DNA of 47,804 nt, from positions 1 through 47,804 of the IMG/VR virus record IMGVR_UViG_3300032783_000003, one strand, 5' to 3'. Within the stretch, counting starts at the first letter, position 1; the number at the start of each line of letters is the position of its first letter. This stretch comes from a virus. This document shows positions 6,922 through 14,562 of the stretch, piece by piece. The notes below the pieces were generated by a model. It saw only the letters and a list, made by a program, of their open reading frames with translations. It was not told the origin of the DNA and made no database searches. Both the position numbers and the translations under genes were made by a program.

Positions 6922-8069
6922 TTTCTGACGAAAACCTCGATACCATCAGCACCGGCATCGAGGACTTGATCCGTAAGAGCCTTCCCGATCTTACCAAAGA
7001 TCGAAAGGACATTGCTTGGCTTTGGGACCGCACCCTATTCCTGACGACCCACGGGAGCCATGCTTACGGCACCAGTACTCCAACCTCGGACCATGACTAC
7101 AAGGGCTTTGCTATCCCTCCTATGTCATACATGACGGGCTACGCCAAGCGTTTTGAACAGGCAGAGTTCCGGGGTGACCCCGACATGGTGGTCTATAACA
7201 TCCAGAAATTCTTCAAGTTGGCAGCAGATTGCAACCCCAGTATCATTGAGGTCTTATTCACTTCCGATGAGGACCATCTTATCGTCCACCCCTTGGCTGA
7301 ACCTATCCTCGCTAAGCGGGATCTCTTCCTTTCTAAGAAGGCTAAATTCACCTTTTCTGGCTACGCTGTAAGCCAGCTCAAGAAGATCAAGTCTCATTAC
7401 AAGTGGATCAAAAACCCACCCACAGCTCCTCCGACCAGGGAAGAGTTCGGTCTCCCTGAAAGGACGGTTATCCCCTCAGATCAGCTCCAAGCCGCCCAGA
7501 GCATGATTAGGAAGCAAATCGAACACTGGAACGTCCCGATAGATGAACTGGACGATGCAGCCCGTATAGCGGTCCAGGAGCGATTTGTAGAGGCCTTAGC
7601 TATCATCAAGGTAGGGCAAGAGAATCTAGAGCCTATCGCCGGCAAGCTCCTGGGCTTCTCCGACAACTTTCTCGAGCTTCTTGACAAGGAGCGTCAATAC
7701 AAGGGGAAGATGGAAGAATGGCGGTCGTATCAAAACTGGTTGGCCACCCGTAATGCTAAACGCTCCGAGCTGGAAAAGAAATGGGGTTATGATACCAAGC
7801 ATGGCATGCATCTTGTAAGGCTCATGCGCATGGGCGGTGAAATCCTTCGAGGTGAGGGTGTAAAGGTCAAGCGTCCAGATGCTGATGAGCTGATGGCTAT
7901 CCGGAACGGTCTCTGGACCTATGAAGAGCTTCTGGAGTGGGCTGAGAAACACGAAAAAGCTCTGAACGATCTATATCTTACAAGCAAGCTTCCACATACC
8001 CCATCTACATTGGAGCTTGACAAGCTTCTATGTGAGACAGTAGAGTTGTCCAGATTCCACCTCAAATAG
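6918..8069 (+). CDS. RlaP-type nucleotidyltransferase (COG3541-like)
   Basis: A 383-residue protein with the DNA polymerase beta-like nucleotidyltransferase signature GSHAYGTSTPTSDHDYKGF (residues 46-64): the G-S turn and the D58-x-D60 metal-binding pair. The rest is helical and matches the RlaP / YcgL-type predicted nucleotidyltransferases by length and by Y-x-G-x3 and H-L-V-R-L-M-R-M segments. In T4-like phages and bacteria this group is linked to RNA ligase and RNA repair; the substrate here is unknown. ATGA coupling to the upstream gene. Confidence 0.85.
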   Translation: MISDENLDTISTGIEDLIRKSLPDLTKDRKDIAWLWDRTLFLTTHGSHAYGTSTPTSDHDYKGFAIPPMSYMTGYAKRFEQAEFRGDPDMVVYNIQKFFKLAADCNPSIIEVLFTSDEDHLIVHPLAEPILAKRDLFLSKKAKFTFSGYAVSQLKKIKSHYKWIKNPPTAPPTREEFGLPERTVIPSDQLQAAQSMIRKQIEHWNVPIDELDDAARIAVQERFVEALAIIKVGQENLEPIAGKLLGFSDNFLELLDKERQYKGKMEEWRSYQNWLATRNAKRSELEKKWGYDTKHGMHLVRLMRMGGEILRGEGVKVKRPDADELMAIRNGLWTYEELLEWAEKHEKALNDLYLTSKLPHTPSTLELDKLLCETVELSRFHLK

Positions 8070-8078
8070 GAGTTGGTC

Positions 8079-8432
8079 ATGGGCAAACCAGACCATCATC
8101 AGCCAGATTTCTTCGAACGAGCAGCCAAGAATCAGGACCTCCCCTATGGGATTAATGTTCCTGAAATAGAAACCATGCTCCTTTTGTCCATCGTGCGCAG
8201 GCAACCAAACCTTCTTAAGAGGGAGGTTGTAAATTTCTTTTTGGAACTCTCACGTAAAGATCAAAACTACGAGCGATTGATCCTTAAGTATGTAGATACA
8301 CTTATGGATATGCGGTATATTGCTCGTTATGATTTCCGCTATCATCTCACCATTCCTGGAGAAAAACGGCTCCGGGAACTACTGGACCAAAGTACACCAG
8401 CTCTAAGATTTTTGACATTCGGAGAATTATGA
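8079..8432 (+). CDS. Winged-helix-like small protein
   Basis: A 117-residue protein. The C-terminal 70 residues (LILKYVDTLMDMRYIARY, then YHLTIPGEKRLRELL) have the helix-strand pattern and LTxxGxxxL ending typical of PadR/MarR-type winged-helix DNA-binding proteins. An AGGAG at 8068-8072 selects the ATG at 8079; an in-frame TTG at 8073 is less likely. It may regulate phage or host transcription. The stop overlaps the next ATG. Confidence 0.6.
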   Translation: MGKPDHHQPDFFERAAKNQDLPYGINVPEIETMLLLSIVRRQPNLLKREVVNFFLELSRKDQNYERLILKYVDTLMDMRYIARYDFRYHLTIPGEKRLRELLDQSTPALRFLTFGEL

Positions 8433-9025
8433 GTAAGCTCAGTTACCAGGCTCTTGAGACCTTTTACAATACTTTAACTTTATATGGAAGTAAAAGGATT
8501 TTTACAGTCACTCCTTGGGTCTATAGACCTGCTCAAGCATCTAGTTCAGAAGGGCATCAAAACGGTGAGGCCGGAAAGCCAATCCTGGTCAGACCTGATA
8601 TACCGTTTATCGAGTTTTATGGAGCTTTGCTAAGACAAGCGGATTCCCTTACAGAAGGAGAGGAACTTGGACTAGCATCTAAGCTCATATGTCATACCCC
8701 TAACGGGCCTGATATAGCCCATATCGAAATGGTGGATTTTGCTCCTGGTCTCAAAGATATTGATCCGCATCAGTTCCCAGGTTTGAAGCTATTTGCTACC
8801 GGTAATAGCTACCATGGCTATGGTGGTATCGGAAATGAATTGTGGTGGAGGCATTCACTCTATTGGCGATTAATAGTTAAAGAACCTATTGATACCTCTT
8901 GGGTAGGTTTCAGTCTTAATCGTGGCTTCGCGGTGCTCCGTGTCAGCGGTATCACGAAGCCCGTGCCGACACCGGTACCTACAGTAGATCCAGAGTTTTG
9001 CAAAAATCTTAGACATCCCCTATAA
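8429..9025 (+). CDS. Hypothetical protein
   Basis: A 198-residue protein with no recognised family. It is rich in aromatic residues, with a central D-F-A-P-G-L-K-D-I-D segment and a Gly/Tyr-rich stretch (GNSYHGYGGIGNELWW) that could be a binding loop. It ends in a Pro/Thr-rich tail (TKPVPTPVPTVDP). It is AT-richer than the genes around it, like the winged-helix gene it is coupled to, so the pair may have arrived together. Confidence 0.65.
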   Translation: MSKLSYQALETFYNTLTLYGSKRIFTVTPWVYRPAQASSSEGHQNGEAGKPILVRPDIPFIEFYGALLRQADSLTEGEELGLASKLICHTPNGPDIAHIEMVDFAPGLKDIDPHQFPGLKLFATGNSYHGYGGIGNELWWRHSLYWRLIVKEPIDTSWVGFSLNRGFAVLRVSGITKPVPTPVPTVDPEFCKNLRHPL

Positions 9026-9026
9026 T
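8998..9026 (+). promoter_or_regulatory. Candidate sigma70-type promoter
   Basis: A perfect -10 hexamer TATAAT (9021-9026) preceded at 17 bases by TTGCAA (8998-9003), four of six matches to the -35 consensus. It overlaps the end of the upstream gene. Initiation about 7 bases after the -10 would fall on or next to the ATG at 9033, implying a leaderless message, or a ~100-base leader if translation starts at ATG 9135. Confidence 0.5.
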
Positions 9027-9032
9027 AGGGTC

Positions 9033-10298
9033 ATGGCGTCTGAACGCAGATATGGCAGTTTTCACAGATACGTCCGACTAGCTAATGGACGTGTCATTGC
9101 AAAAAGAACCCCATCAGAAGGATCCGACAAAACAATGAGCGATATCGACATCAATGCACCATGGTGGGAGGTTACAGGCCTCCCCGGAATGGCAGAACGC
9201 TTTGACATGACCTGGGCTACGGTTGGCCTGGGCCTCCAAGCTCTTCACGGTGGGACACCCTTCCGAGAGAAACAATCCAATGCCAGTATCAAAGAGGAAG
9301 ATACCTACGAGAAAATCCTGGTACGGTTCGTTGAAAAGTTCCCTGACTTCCGTGAAATCCAGGATGATAAAGCTCTTTACAAGAGAAAGGAATCTGCGGT
9401 ATTGTTTGCAGCTCCTCATGGGGTTTGTCGCCTCCATACCGATGGCGATGCAAAGATGGATTTCAACGTTATTACCCGCTCCAAGGAATTCTTAGATGCC
9501 TTTCTGGCTTGGTGGGGAGCTAATACCACCAAGACCGTCCCTAAGGGTCGAGTTCACGTTATGGTGACCACCCAGGATGGTCCAGAGTTCAGGTCCATGG
9601 GTGTGGGAGCTGAAGCCCTCATCCGGGAGAACTACACCGAAGAGGTACTTAAGGGATATGACCGTGTAGTCAAAGACCTTACCAGTAAGAATCCTAGCGG
9701 TCGAGTAGCAATCCTGGATGGTAAGCCTGGTACTGGCAAGACCTACCTTATCCGGGGGCTCCTGAACGAGGTGAAGGATGTTCTGTTCGTTATCGTACAG
9801 GCATCTATGGTTGCCGATCTAGCCAAGCCAGGTACCATCCCTGCCTTGGTTGCCCTCCACCAAGATCGTGGTGAAAAGCCCATTGTTTTCATCATCGAAG
9901 ATGCTGATGAGGTCTTGGCCCCACGAGCTGCCGATAACATGGAATCGATCTCTGCGGTCCTTAACCTCGGAGATGGCATCCTCGGTAAGCTCCTGGATAT
10001 CAAAATCGTAGCTACCACCAACGCACACCGCCAGGAGCTGGATGAAGCTATTATGCGTCCCGGCCGATTGTCAGCTTCTATTACAGTAGGCCCCCTTGAC
10101 TTGGATAAGGCCTGCGAAGTATACAAGCGGTTGACTGGAAAAGACGAAGGCGGTCCAAAAGGAAAGGCTACTCTAGCGGAAATCTACCAGATGGCTCGAG
10201 AAACAGGCTGGGAACCCCCGGTCCCGAAGAAGGGTATGGGTTTCGAGAGCGCTAAGGTGGAGGAACCTGAGGAAGAGGACGATGACTACAACTACTAA
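9033..10298 (+). CDS. AAA+ ATPase (second of two)
   Basis: A 421-residue AAA+ protein: Walker A GKPGTGKT (residues 230-237), Walker B VFIIEDADEVL (about 285-295), sensor-1 VATTNA and the RPGRLSA motif, followed by an acidic C-terminus ending DDDYNY. It is similar in layout to the ATPase at 2995-4458, so the two may be distant paralogues. No clear Shine-Dalgarno precedes ATG 9033. ATG 9135 (MSDIDINAPWW) with AGAAGGA upstream is a real alternative that would remove 34 basic residues. Likely a protein- or DNA-remodelling motor. Confidence 0.85.
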   Translation: MASERRYGSFHRYVRLANGRVIAKRTPSEGSDKTMSDIDINAPWWEVTGLPGMAERFDMTWATVGLGLQALHGGTPFREKQSNASIKEEDTYEKILVRFVEKFPDFREIQDDKALYKRKESAVLFAAPHGVCRLHTDGDAKMDFNVITRSKEFLDAFLAWWGANTTKTVPKGRVHVMVTTQDGPEFRSMGVGAEALIRENYTEEVLKGYDRVVKDLTSKNPSGRVAILDGKPGTGKTYLIRGLLNEVKDVLFVIVQASMVADLAKPGTIPALVALHQDRGEKPIVFIIEDADEVLAPRAADNMESISAVLNLGDGILGKLLDIKIVATTNAHRQELDEAIMRPGRLSASITVGPLDLDKACEVYKRLTGKDEGGPKGKATLAEIYQMARETGWEPPVPKKGMGFESAKVEEPEEEDDDYNY

Positions 10299-10578
10299 GA
10301 AGGTCGTGACAATCGCTTCTGTTGTGGAAGACATTCGACGCCTGAATCCTCTTTTGGGGCAAGGCATTTCCGAGCAATGGAAGCGCATTACCTACGAGGT
10401 ACGTGCCGAAGAGGCAGAAGGCTTCGCCAAGCTCCAGCAAGACCTCTTTACAGAGGCCTTGAAGAATTCTGTTCCAGTGGATTTGGAACAGTACTTTACA
10501 AATCCAGACTTCTTCTTCCCCAAGGTTTTGGCGCAAATCGCCAGGAACTTGGGTGTCGTATCACGAGGTAGCCCATGA
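10282..10578 (+). CDS. Hypothetical protein
   Basis: A 98-residue, mostly helical protein with no recognised domain. It starts inside the acidic end of the AAA+ gene behind a GAGGAAGAGG stretch that can serve as Shine-Dalgarno, and it ends with an ATGA overlap to the lipoprotein gene. It may be an adaptor or regulator of the ATPase by position alone; nothing in the sequence proves this. Confidence 0.65.
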   Translation: MTTTTKKVVTIASVVEDIRRLNPLLGQGISEQWKRITYEVRAEEAEGFAKLQQDLFTEALKNSVPVDLEQYFTNPDFFFPKVLAQIARNLGVVSRGSP

Positions 10579-10991
10579 AATGGTTGATTCCGTTGTGTCT
10601 GCTGTCTGGTTGTGCCACCACCCACTTTGGAGAAATCAGGGATTCTGATACGGATTGCGGGTACGTCCGCAATGTGGATGTTCGTATCCAAGCCGGTGTA
10701 TCCCGTAGCTGGCTCCCGATCATCAACTGCACCTACGCCACTCGCGTGGTCGAAGCCTCCTTCGAGGAGACTGGCTATGAGCTAGTAAATCCTTGGACGG
10801 TGGTCTTCACCGAGGGGTATGTGGGTCTGGCTGTGAATGGACGCCTAAACGCTTACTTTCCACGGGGAATGACCTATACGGCCAATCGGGTCATATGGGT
10901 GATGGCTGGCCATCCATGGGTGTTCGAACATGAACTCGGTCATGCCTACGACCTTGACCATAGTCTTCCAAACCATCGAGATCATCAATAA
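10575..10991 (+). CDS. Zincin-type metalloprotease lipoprotein
   Basis: A 138-residue protein with a lipoprotein signal (MKWLIPLCLLSGC, acylated Cys at 13). Near the C-terminus HELGHAYDLDH (residues 119-129) fits the extended metzincin zinc site HExxHxxxxxH, with Asp where Gly is usual. The product would be exported and anchored in a membrane of a Gram-negative host. Possible roles are cleaving cell-envelope proteins, helping lysis or blocking superinfection. The domain is short for a full metzincin, so activity is unproven. Confidence 0.78.
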   Translation: MKWLIPLCLLSGCATTHFGEIRDSDTDCGYVRNVDVRIQAGVSRSWLPIINCTYATRVVEASFEETGYELVNPWTVVFTEGYVGLAVNGRLNAYFPRGMTYTANRVIWVMAGHPWVFEHELGHAYDLDHSLPNHRDHQ

Positions 10992-11000
10992 GCCTATACC

Positions 11001-11147
11001 ATGGCTGGAAACATGGGACATAGTTGGTGGACTCCCAAGAGACTGCCTTGGTTTACGATTTGTTACCGGTGCGGTCTCTTGTGGCTGAAGAACGATGCAA
11101 CTAGGAAGGCCATCAAGAGGCCTTGCAAAGGTGGAGACTATGAGTAG
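11001..11147 (+). CDS. Small zinc-ribbon-like protein
   Basis: A 48-residue protein: ATG at 11001, TAG at 11145-11147. It contains W-W and a CYRCG knuckle, and a single later Cys (PCKGG), so it may bind one zinc ion. It fills the gap between the zincin gene and the next gene and overlaps the next ATG by 8 bases, as real genes here do. No clear Shine-Dalgarno is seen, so the call is moderate. Confidence 0.5.
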   Translation: MAGNMGHSWWTPKRLPWFTICYRCGLLWLKNDATRKAIKRPCKGGDYE

Positions 11148-11550
11148 GGTCAACCTAACCAAGAATCTATATGCTGAATGGGGCACCGGGGATGGTTGGG
11201 GCTCCAAGCTGGAATGGCATGTCGAGAACGAGTATCAAGAGTACGTACTCCATTTCAATACCCGTGCCGAACTGGATACCTGGATTAAAGAGCATCCCGA
11301 GCATTCAGTTTCCATCTTCAACGACCCAGAAGAAAAGATCACCAAGGAAGAGGCCCTCCAATTGATAGAGCGATTCGCTATGCAACTTGACGCTCTAGCC
11401 CAGGCCTACAACGTTCAAAACTACAAACGAAACCATTCGAAATTCGAGGCCCAGGGGTTGATACCAAAATTCGATCCCAATGTCTACTTTAGCCTCCGGG
11501 ATGCCATCGCTAAGGCCCGAGACAGGGCAGTCAAAATCCTCCTAGGTTAG
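11140..11550 (+). CDS. Hypothetical protein
   Basis: A 136-residue protein beginning at ATG 11140, behind GGTGGAG. The N-terminal 50 residues look beta-rich and aromatic (EWHVENEYQEYVLHF). The remainder is helical with ITKEEALQLIERFAMQLD and a basic C-terminal helix. No family recognised. It is the last gene before a 180-base gap with extensive RNA structure. Confidence 0.7.
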   Translation: MSRVNLTKNLYAEWGTGDGWGSKLEWHVENEYQEYVLHFNTRAELDTWIKEHPEHSVSIFNDPEEKITKEEALQLIERFAMQLDALAQAYNVQNYKRNHSKFEAQGLIPKFDPNVYFSLRDAIAKARDRAVKILLG

Positions 11551-11663
11551 GATCGGCTGAACGTCATTGAACATGTCCCCGTGAGCACGTAGATTGCAGG
11601 GGTTTCCCTGGGGAACCAGAAGTTGACGTTTGGATCGTAGCAAGGCTGGCCCGGCCGAGATCC
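11551..11663 (+). ncRNA. Putative structured RNA in the 180-base gap 11551-11730
   Basis: The largest non-coding gap in the window. It can fold into several stems: AACGTCA (11560-11566) with TGACGTT (11624-11630), a perfect 7-bp long-range helix; an inner hairpin GGTTTCC/GGGAACC (11601-11607/11611-11617, one G-T pair); and GGATC/GATCC (11632-11636/11659-11663) enclosing a GGC-CCG-GCC hairpin. No T run follows, so this is not a plain terminator, and it lacks a T-loop or anticodon arm, so it is not a tRNA. It could be a small RNA or a leader of the gene at 11731. The remainder, 11664-11730, holds TATGAT and a GGAG ribosome site. Confidence 0.35.
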
Positions 11664-11730
11664 GAAGGGCTCTTGACTCTCATCTCAAAGTATGATTTGA
11701 AGGACTCTTCACTAACACTGGAGTTGTCAA

Positions 11731-12054
11731 ATGAAGCCATATTACAAGGTAATTGGTCCCGGAGCTTTCCAACGTTTTCAACCCCGGCCCTTCAAGCCTA
11801 AGGACGGTCTCAAGGTTGGAGCTTACGCTGTAATTGCAACAACTGGAGAGCTTCCCAGAATCATCCAGATTCAAAAGCTGACCGAGAAGTACGTCAAGGG
11901 GCTCACCCAAGAGGGCAAGTCCTGGCTGTACCAGCGCAGCCGAGTTAAGCCCATGACCTGGGTCGATGAACGCATCAAGCCTGCTTTTAAGGCCAAGTTC
12001 AACGAATTCAAAAGGAAAGGGTTCACCGGTAATCAACAAGATTCAGGTGGTTAG
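11731..12054 (+). CDS. Hypothetical basic protein
   Basis: A 107-residue, Lys/Arg-rich protein (MKPYYKVIGPGAF at the start, KFNEFKRKGFTG near the end) with no recognised domain. GGAG lies 9 bases before the ATG. The high positive charge suggests nucleic-acid association. It is the first gene after the structured 180-base gap and may be controlled by it. Confidence 0.65.
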   Translation: MKPYYKVIGPGAFQRFQPRPFKPKDGLKVGAYAVIATTGELPRIIQIQKLTEKYVKGLTQEGKSWLYQRSRVKPMTWVDERIKPAFKAKFNEFKRKGFTGNQQDSGG

Positions 12055-12072
12055 GAGCATTCCAAACTGGGC

Positions 12073-12101
12073 TTGACTTTCCTTTCAGGATGTGGTCTAA
12101 G
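12073..12101 (+). promoter_or_regulatory. Candidate promoter
   Basis: TTGACT (12073-12078) and TCTAAG (12096-12101) separated by 17 bases, about 30 bases before the ATG at 12132 and its AAAGGAG. The -35 is preceded by GGC, giving GGCTTGAC, a string also found at 2929 and 37132 at the heads of other + strand genes. The -10 is weak. Confidence 0.35.
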
Positions 12102-12131
12102 GTCTTCTACCTCAAACAAAGGAGCTACACC

Positions 12132-12440
12132 ATGAAGGTCACACTGGAGACGCTGAAGAAGATCGAGGGCTTGGGCTTTGAGGGCGAGGCTGTGGCTCGG
12201 GCCTTCTACCAGAAAATCTTCGACCACGTGGCGGACAAGAAGGACTGGAAGGGGCCGATTTCTATCAAGGTTCCACTCCGATGGATGGAGGAATACGAGG
12301 AAGAGGTTGTTCGCCACGCCATCATCTACTTCACCGGCAACCCAGACGTGAAAATCACTCGTCTTGCCATGTCCGAAGGCCTGGGTGACATGTATCGCAT
12401 CAAGTCCGCTGGATACCGAGCTGGTCCCTGCGGAGGTTAG
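12132..12440 (+). CDS. Hypothetical protein
   Basis: A 102-residue protein with a good ribosome site (AAAGGAGCTACACC before the ATG). It is mostly helical with a conserved-looking Trp motif (PLRWMEEYEEEVVRHAI). No family recognised. It is the last gene of the left + strand block. Its stop overlaps the stop of the convergent serine protease gene by 4 bases, and no terminator hairpin fits between them. Confidence 0.7.
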   Translation: MKVTLETLKKIEGLGFEGEAVARAFYQKIFDHVADKKDWKGPISIKVPLRWMEEYEEEVVRHAIIYFTGNPDVKITRLAMSEGLGDMYRIKSAGYRAGPCGG

Positions 12441-13216
12441 AAGTGTAGTAGCAATTCAGGAAATTCAGCTTCGGTCTGAAGGATTCGAATCTGAATCGCC
12501 AAGGGAGGGGCAGCCAGGGAGATGTTGTGGTGGTCCTCAGCAGCACGGTCGAGGATACCCACGACCTCCCCGGAATCGTTCCAAACCGGCCCACCGCTAT
12601 TACCGTGGGTCGCTGGAGCTGAAAGCAATTCAAAGCCATCAAGCCAACCACTCGAATAACCCTCGGTCAATATGGCCCTTTCAACACCCAATGGATGACC
12701 GGTGATCCATACGTGGTCACCTCGCCTTGGAGATTTAGGGCTAATATCAGCCACCCTACCAGCATCGCAATCGACCTCGGCGGTAGCTACATCCCCATTG
12801 GAATCATCTCCTAATATCAAAGGTACAAGGCGGCAGATTCTCTCATCATGTGTGCGAACCAGGAATTCCACCTTGGTGATAACCCAATCTAGATCGGTCT
12901 TAAGCCCCTTTACTTTAAGTCCGTTTATTTTGAGACCTATTTCTATTGGTAGCGGATAGTGTTCGCCCCTGCGGTGAGCTAGGACATGGTTGGCGGTTAG
13001 AATTCGACTGTGAACCTGCCCAAGGCTGTCTGTGCCCTTCTGGTAGATCACCCCTGAACCGGATAGGGTACCAGAGATTTCTTCACCAGCGACCAATCCA
13101 CTAACCTGAGCGATCACCTGGACGGTGGAATCCATCATGTCGGTTCGGCTCGGACTGCATCCTCCCCCGAAGAGCGTTGTAAAACAGAGGAACAAAAGCA
13201 GGAGCGTGAATTTCAT
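12437..13216 (-). CDS. Trypsin-like serine protease lipoprotein
   Basis: A 259-residue protein with a hydrophobic signal and lipobox-like FGGGC (Cys20), then a chymotrypsin/trypsin-fold protease: TANHVLA with catalytic His77, GDVATAEVD with the likely catalytic Asp142, and THGNSGGPVW with nucleophile Ser207. All three triad positions are present. It should be exported to the envelope. It is a lone - strand gene between + strand genes, converging with 12132-12440 and diverging from 13260, so it carries its own promoter in 13217-13259. A role in envelope remodelling, lysis or inactivation of host surface proteins is plausible. Confidence 0.85.
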   Translation of the reverse strand: MKFTLLLLFLCFTTLFGGGCSPSRTDMMDSTVQVIAQVSGLVAGEEISGTLSGSGVIYQKGTDSLGQVHSRILTANHVLAHRRGEHYPLPIEIGLKINGLKVKGLKTDLDWVITKVEFLVRTHDERICRLVPLILGDDSNGDVATAEVDCDAGRVADISPKSPRRGDHVWITGHPLGVERAILTEGYSSGWLDGFELLSAPATHGNSGGPVWNDSGEVVGILDRAAEDHHNISLAAPPLAIQIRILQTEAEFPELLLHF

Positions 13217-13259
13217 GTGACAGCCTCTAGAACTAGATTACTACAGAAAGGTGTGCTAT

Positions 13260-13514
13260 ATGGGTCATCCCATGCCCAAATATACTTTCCACACCAACCA
13301 CATAGTTCCGGTATCGAAATCGACCTTCCAGACTACTGCCTTTACAGTAGAGGCGGATAATCCCGAGGCTGCCTATGCTTTGGTTCTACCTAAGTTCCCT
13401 GAGGGGTCTAGGTTGTTCTGCTGGTACTTAGACGAGCCGATCCCTAAGGAATCGGAAAAGCTTGCCGACCTGGTAGATCAGGAGGTGCCAAGCAAAGATA
13501 CAGCCAAGAAGTAG
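13260..13514 (+). CDS. Hypothetical protein
   Basis: An 84-residue protein. AAAGG at 13246-13250 points to the ATG at 13260; ATG 13272 (MPKYTF) is an alternative. The sequence (TFHTNHIVPVSKSTFQTTAFTVEADNPEAAYAL) resembles small beta-alpha domains used for binding, but no family is recognised. It diverges from the serine protease and converges with the membrane protein at 13528, so it is a single-gene unit. Confidence 0.6.
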   Translation: MGHPMPKYTFHTNHIVPVSKSTFQTTAFTVEADNPEAAYALVLPKFPEGSRLFCWYLDEPIPKESEKLADLVDQEVPSKDTAKK

Positions 13515-13527
13515 GGCCAGTGGCCAG

Positions 13528-13794
13528 TTATGCGTTTTTGGCATGGTTGGCCACTGCCTTATCATCTTCAGTCAAGTCGAGGTCCTGTTCAGTCAAGGCA
13601 GCGCCTTGCTTACCTTCGATCCATTTGTTGGCCACATGACCACCACAGAAGATTGCATAGACCCCGGAGAGTCCTCCAATTAGAGTTCCAAAGCTTACGC
13701 CCAAGGACTGGAAGTGAGAGGTTACAAACCAGGCTACGGCCATTAGAACGGCTGTACCAATACCAAAAACGAGCTTCTCTTCACCGAGATCCAT
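13528..13794 (-). CDS. Small two-helix membrane protein, holin candidate
   Basis: An 88-residue protein with two hydrophobic segments (about residues 9-26 and 33-52) and a charged C-terminal tail (EQDLDLTEDDK). Size, topology and the tail are typical of phage holins, the pore formers that time lysis. The gene lies at the distal end of the late - strand operon, next to another membrane protein. No endolysin is found nearby, so the lysis role is an inference from shape and place. Confidence 0.6.
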   Translation of the reverse strand: MDLGEEKLVFGIGTAVLMAVAWFVTSHFQSLGVSFGTLIGGLSGVYAIFCGGHVANKWIEGKQGAALTEQDLDLTEDDKAVANHAKNA

Positions 13795-13796
13795 AA

Positions 13797-14177
13797 TTAC
13801 GCCTTATGTGCAATCCACGCTAGAATAGCTAGCCAGCCTTTATGGCCTAATGCGCCACCGATAGCGACGCAGATGTGGAGGAAATACTTTCTAACCCATT
13901 TGGTGGGTATGCTCAAGACCGTCTTACTTTCTTCGATCTTCTCGAGCCGGTGTTCATGCTCTACGATCTCATCGGACGCTCTACTGAGCTTGTCAATTTT
14001 GGCTAGGATTTCTACATTTTGATCCTGATTTATCTTAGCATGGAAATCCTGTTTTACGCTAAGTTCAGCCACCTGGACTCTAACATCTGCTACTGCTGAT
14101 TCAACACGCTGGAGCCGGTCTTCATGGGCTAATTGGGTGCCAAGGCCATTGGCTGCTGCGGCTGGAAGTGAAGGCAT
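13797..14177 (-). CDS. Coiled-coil membrane-anchored protein (XhlA-like)
   Basis: A 126-residue protein: a long amphipathic coiled-coil region (about residues 18-85, e.g. RLQRVESAVADVRVQVAEL), then a basic linker and a single hydrophobic segment near the C-terminus (LHICVAIGGALGHKGWLAIL). This layout matches haemolysin XhlA-type and spanin-like phage membrane proteins that assist holins. AGGAG precedes the ATG. Lysis-module membership is inferred from the adjoining holin candidate. Confidence 0.6.
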   Translation of the reverse strand: MPSLPAAAANGLGTQLAHEDRLQRVESAVADVRVQVAELSVKQDFHAKINQDQNVEILAKIDKLSRASDEIVEHEHRLEKIEESKTVLSIPTKWVRKYFLHICVAIGGALGHKGWLAILAWIAHKA

Positions 14178-14199
14178 CTTAGCTCCTGGGTGGTTCGAG

Positions 14200-14562
14200 C
14201 TAAAGATTGCTGTCCTCCTTGTGGTCAGCTACTACAGCTTTGACCAGTTCATAATCACGCTGGAAGATCGCCACACCATCTAGAGCCAATAGGGGACATA
14301 TTTCACGTATTTTGTCAAAGACATCGAGACCGTCTAAAACGTAAACAAGCTTTCCCATCGCCAAAGCCAGCCCAAGCGTCGCTGGGACCATATGCTCTTC
14401 CACCGAGTCGTAGGCCAGAACTATTGCATCGGCCTCTAGAACAGTCTCGTAGACCTCTTCAGGGGGCATATCCACGTCCCAGTAAGTAACCACTGATAGG
14501 CCGCCTTCAATTAGCTTGACAGCTAGACGTTCAGCGCTACTACATCCCACAACAAAAATCAT
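14200..14562 (-). CDS. Nucleoside 2-deoxyribosyltransferase-like protein
   Basis: A 120-residue Rossmann-like protein. VVGCSSAERLAVKLIEGG, then ADAIVLAYDSVEEHMVPATLGLALAMGKLVYVLDG, is the arrangement seen in nucleoside deoxyribosyltransferase/TIR-like folds, where an acidic residue in strand 3 and a downstream E/T-G-x-A-x-A-x-G-K helix shape the nucleotide site. The usual catalytic Glu position is occupied by Thr in ATLGLALA, so activity is uncertain. The start sits behind GGGAGG and overlaps the stop of the kinase-like gene, so the two are coupled. Confidence 0.55.
   Translation of the reverse strand: MIFVVGCSSAERLAVKLIEGGLSVVTYWDVDMPPEEVYETVLEADAIVLAYDSVEEHMVPATLGLALAMGKLVYVLDGLDVFDKIREICPLLALDGVAIFQRDYELVKAVVADHKEDSNL

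Noticed and set aside
9033-9080. Small heat-shock protein domain at the N-terminus of the second AAA+ ATPase
   Set aside because: Only a dozen residues look similar and no beta-sandwich follows.
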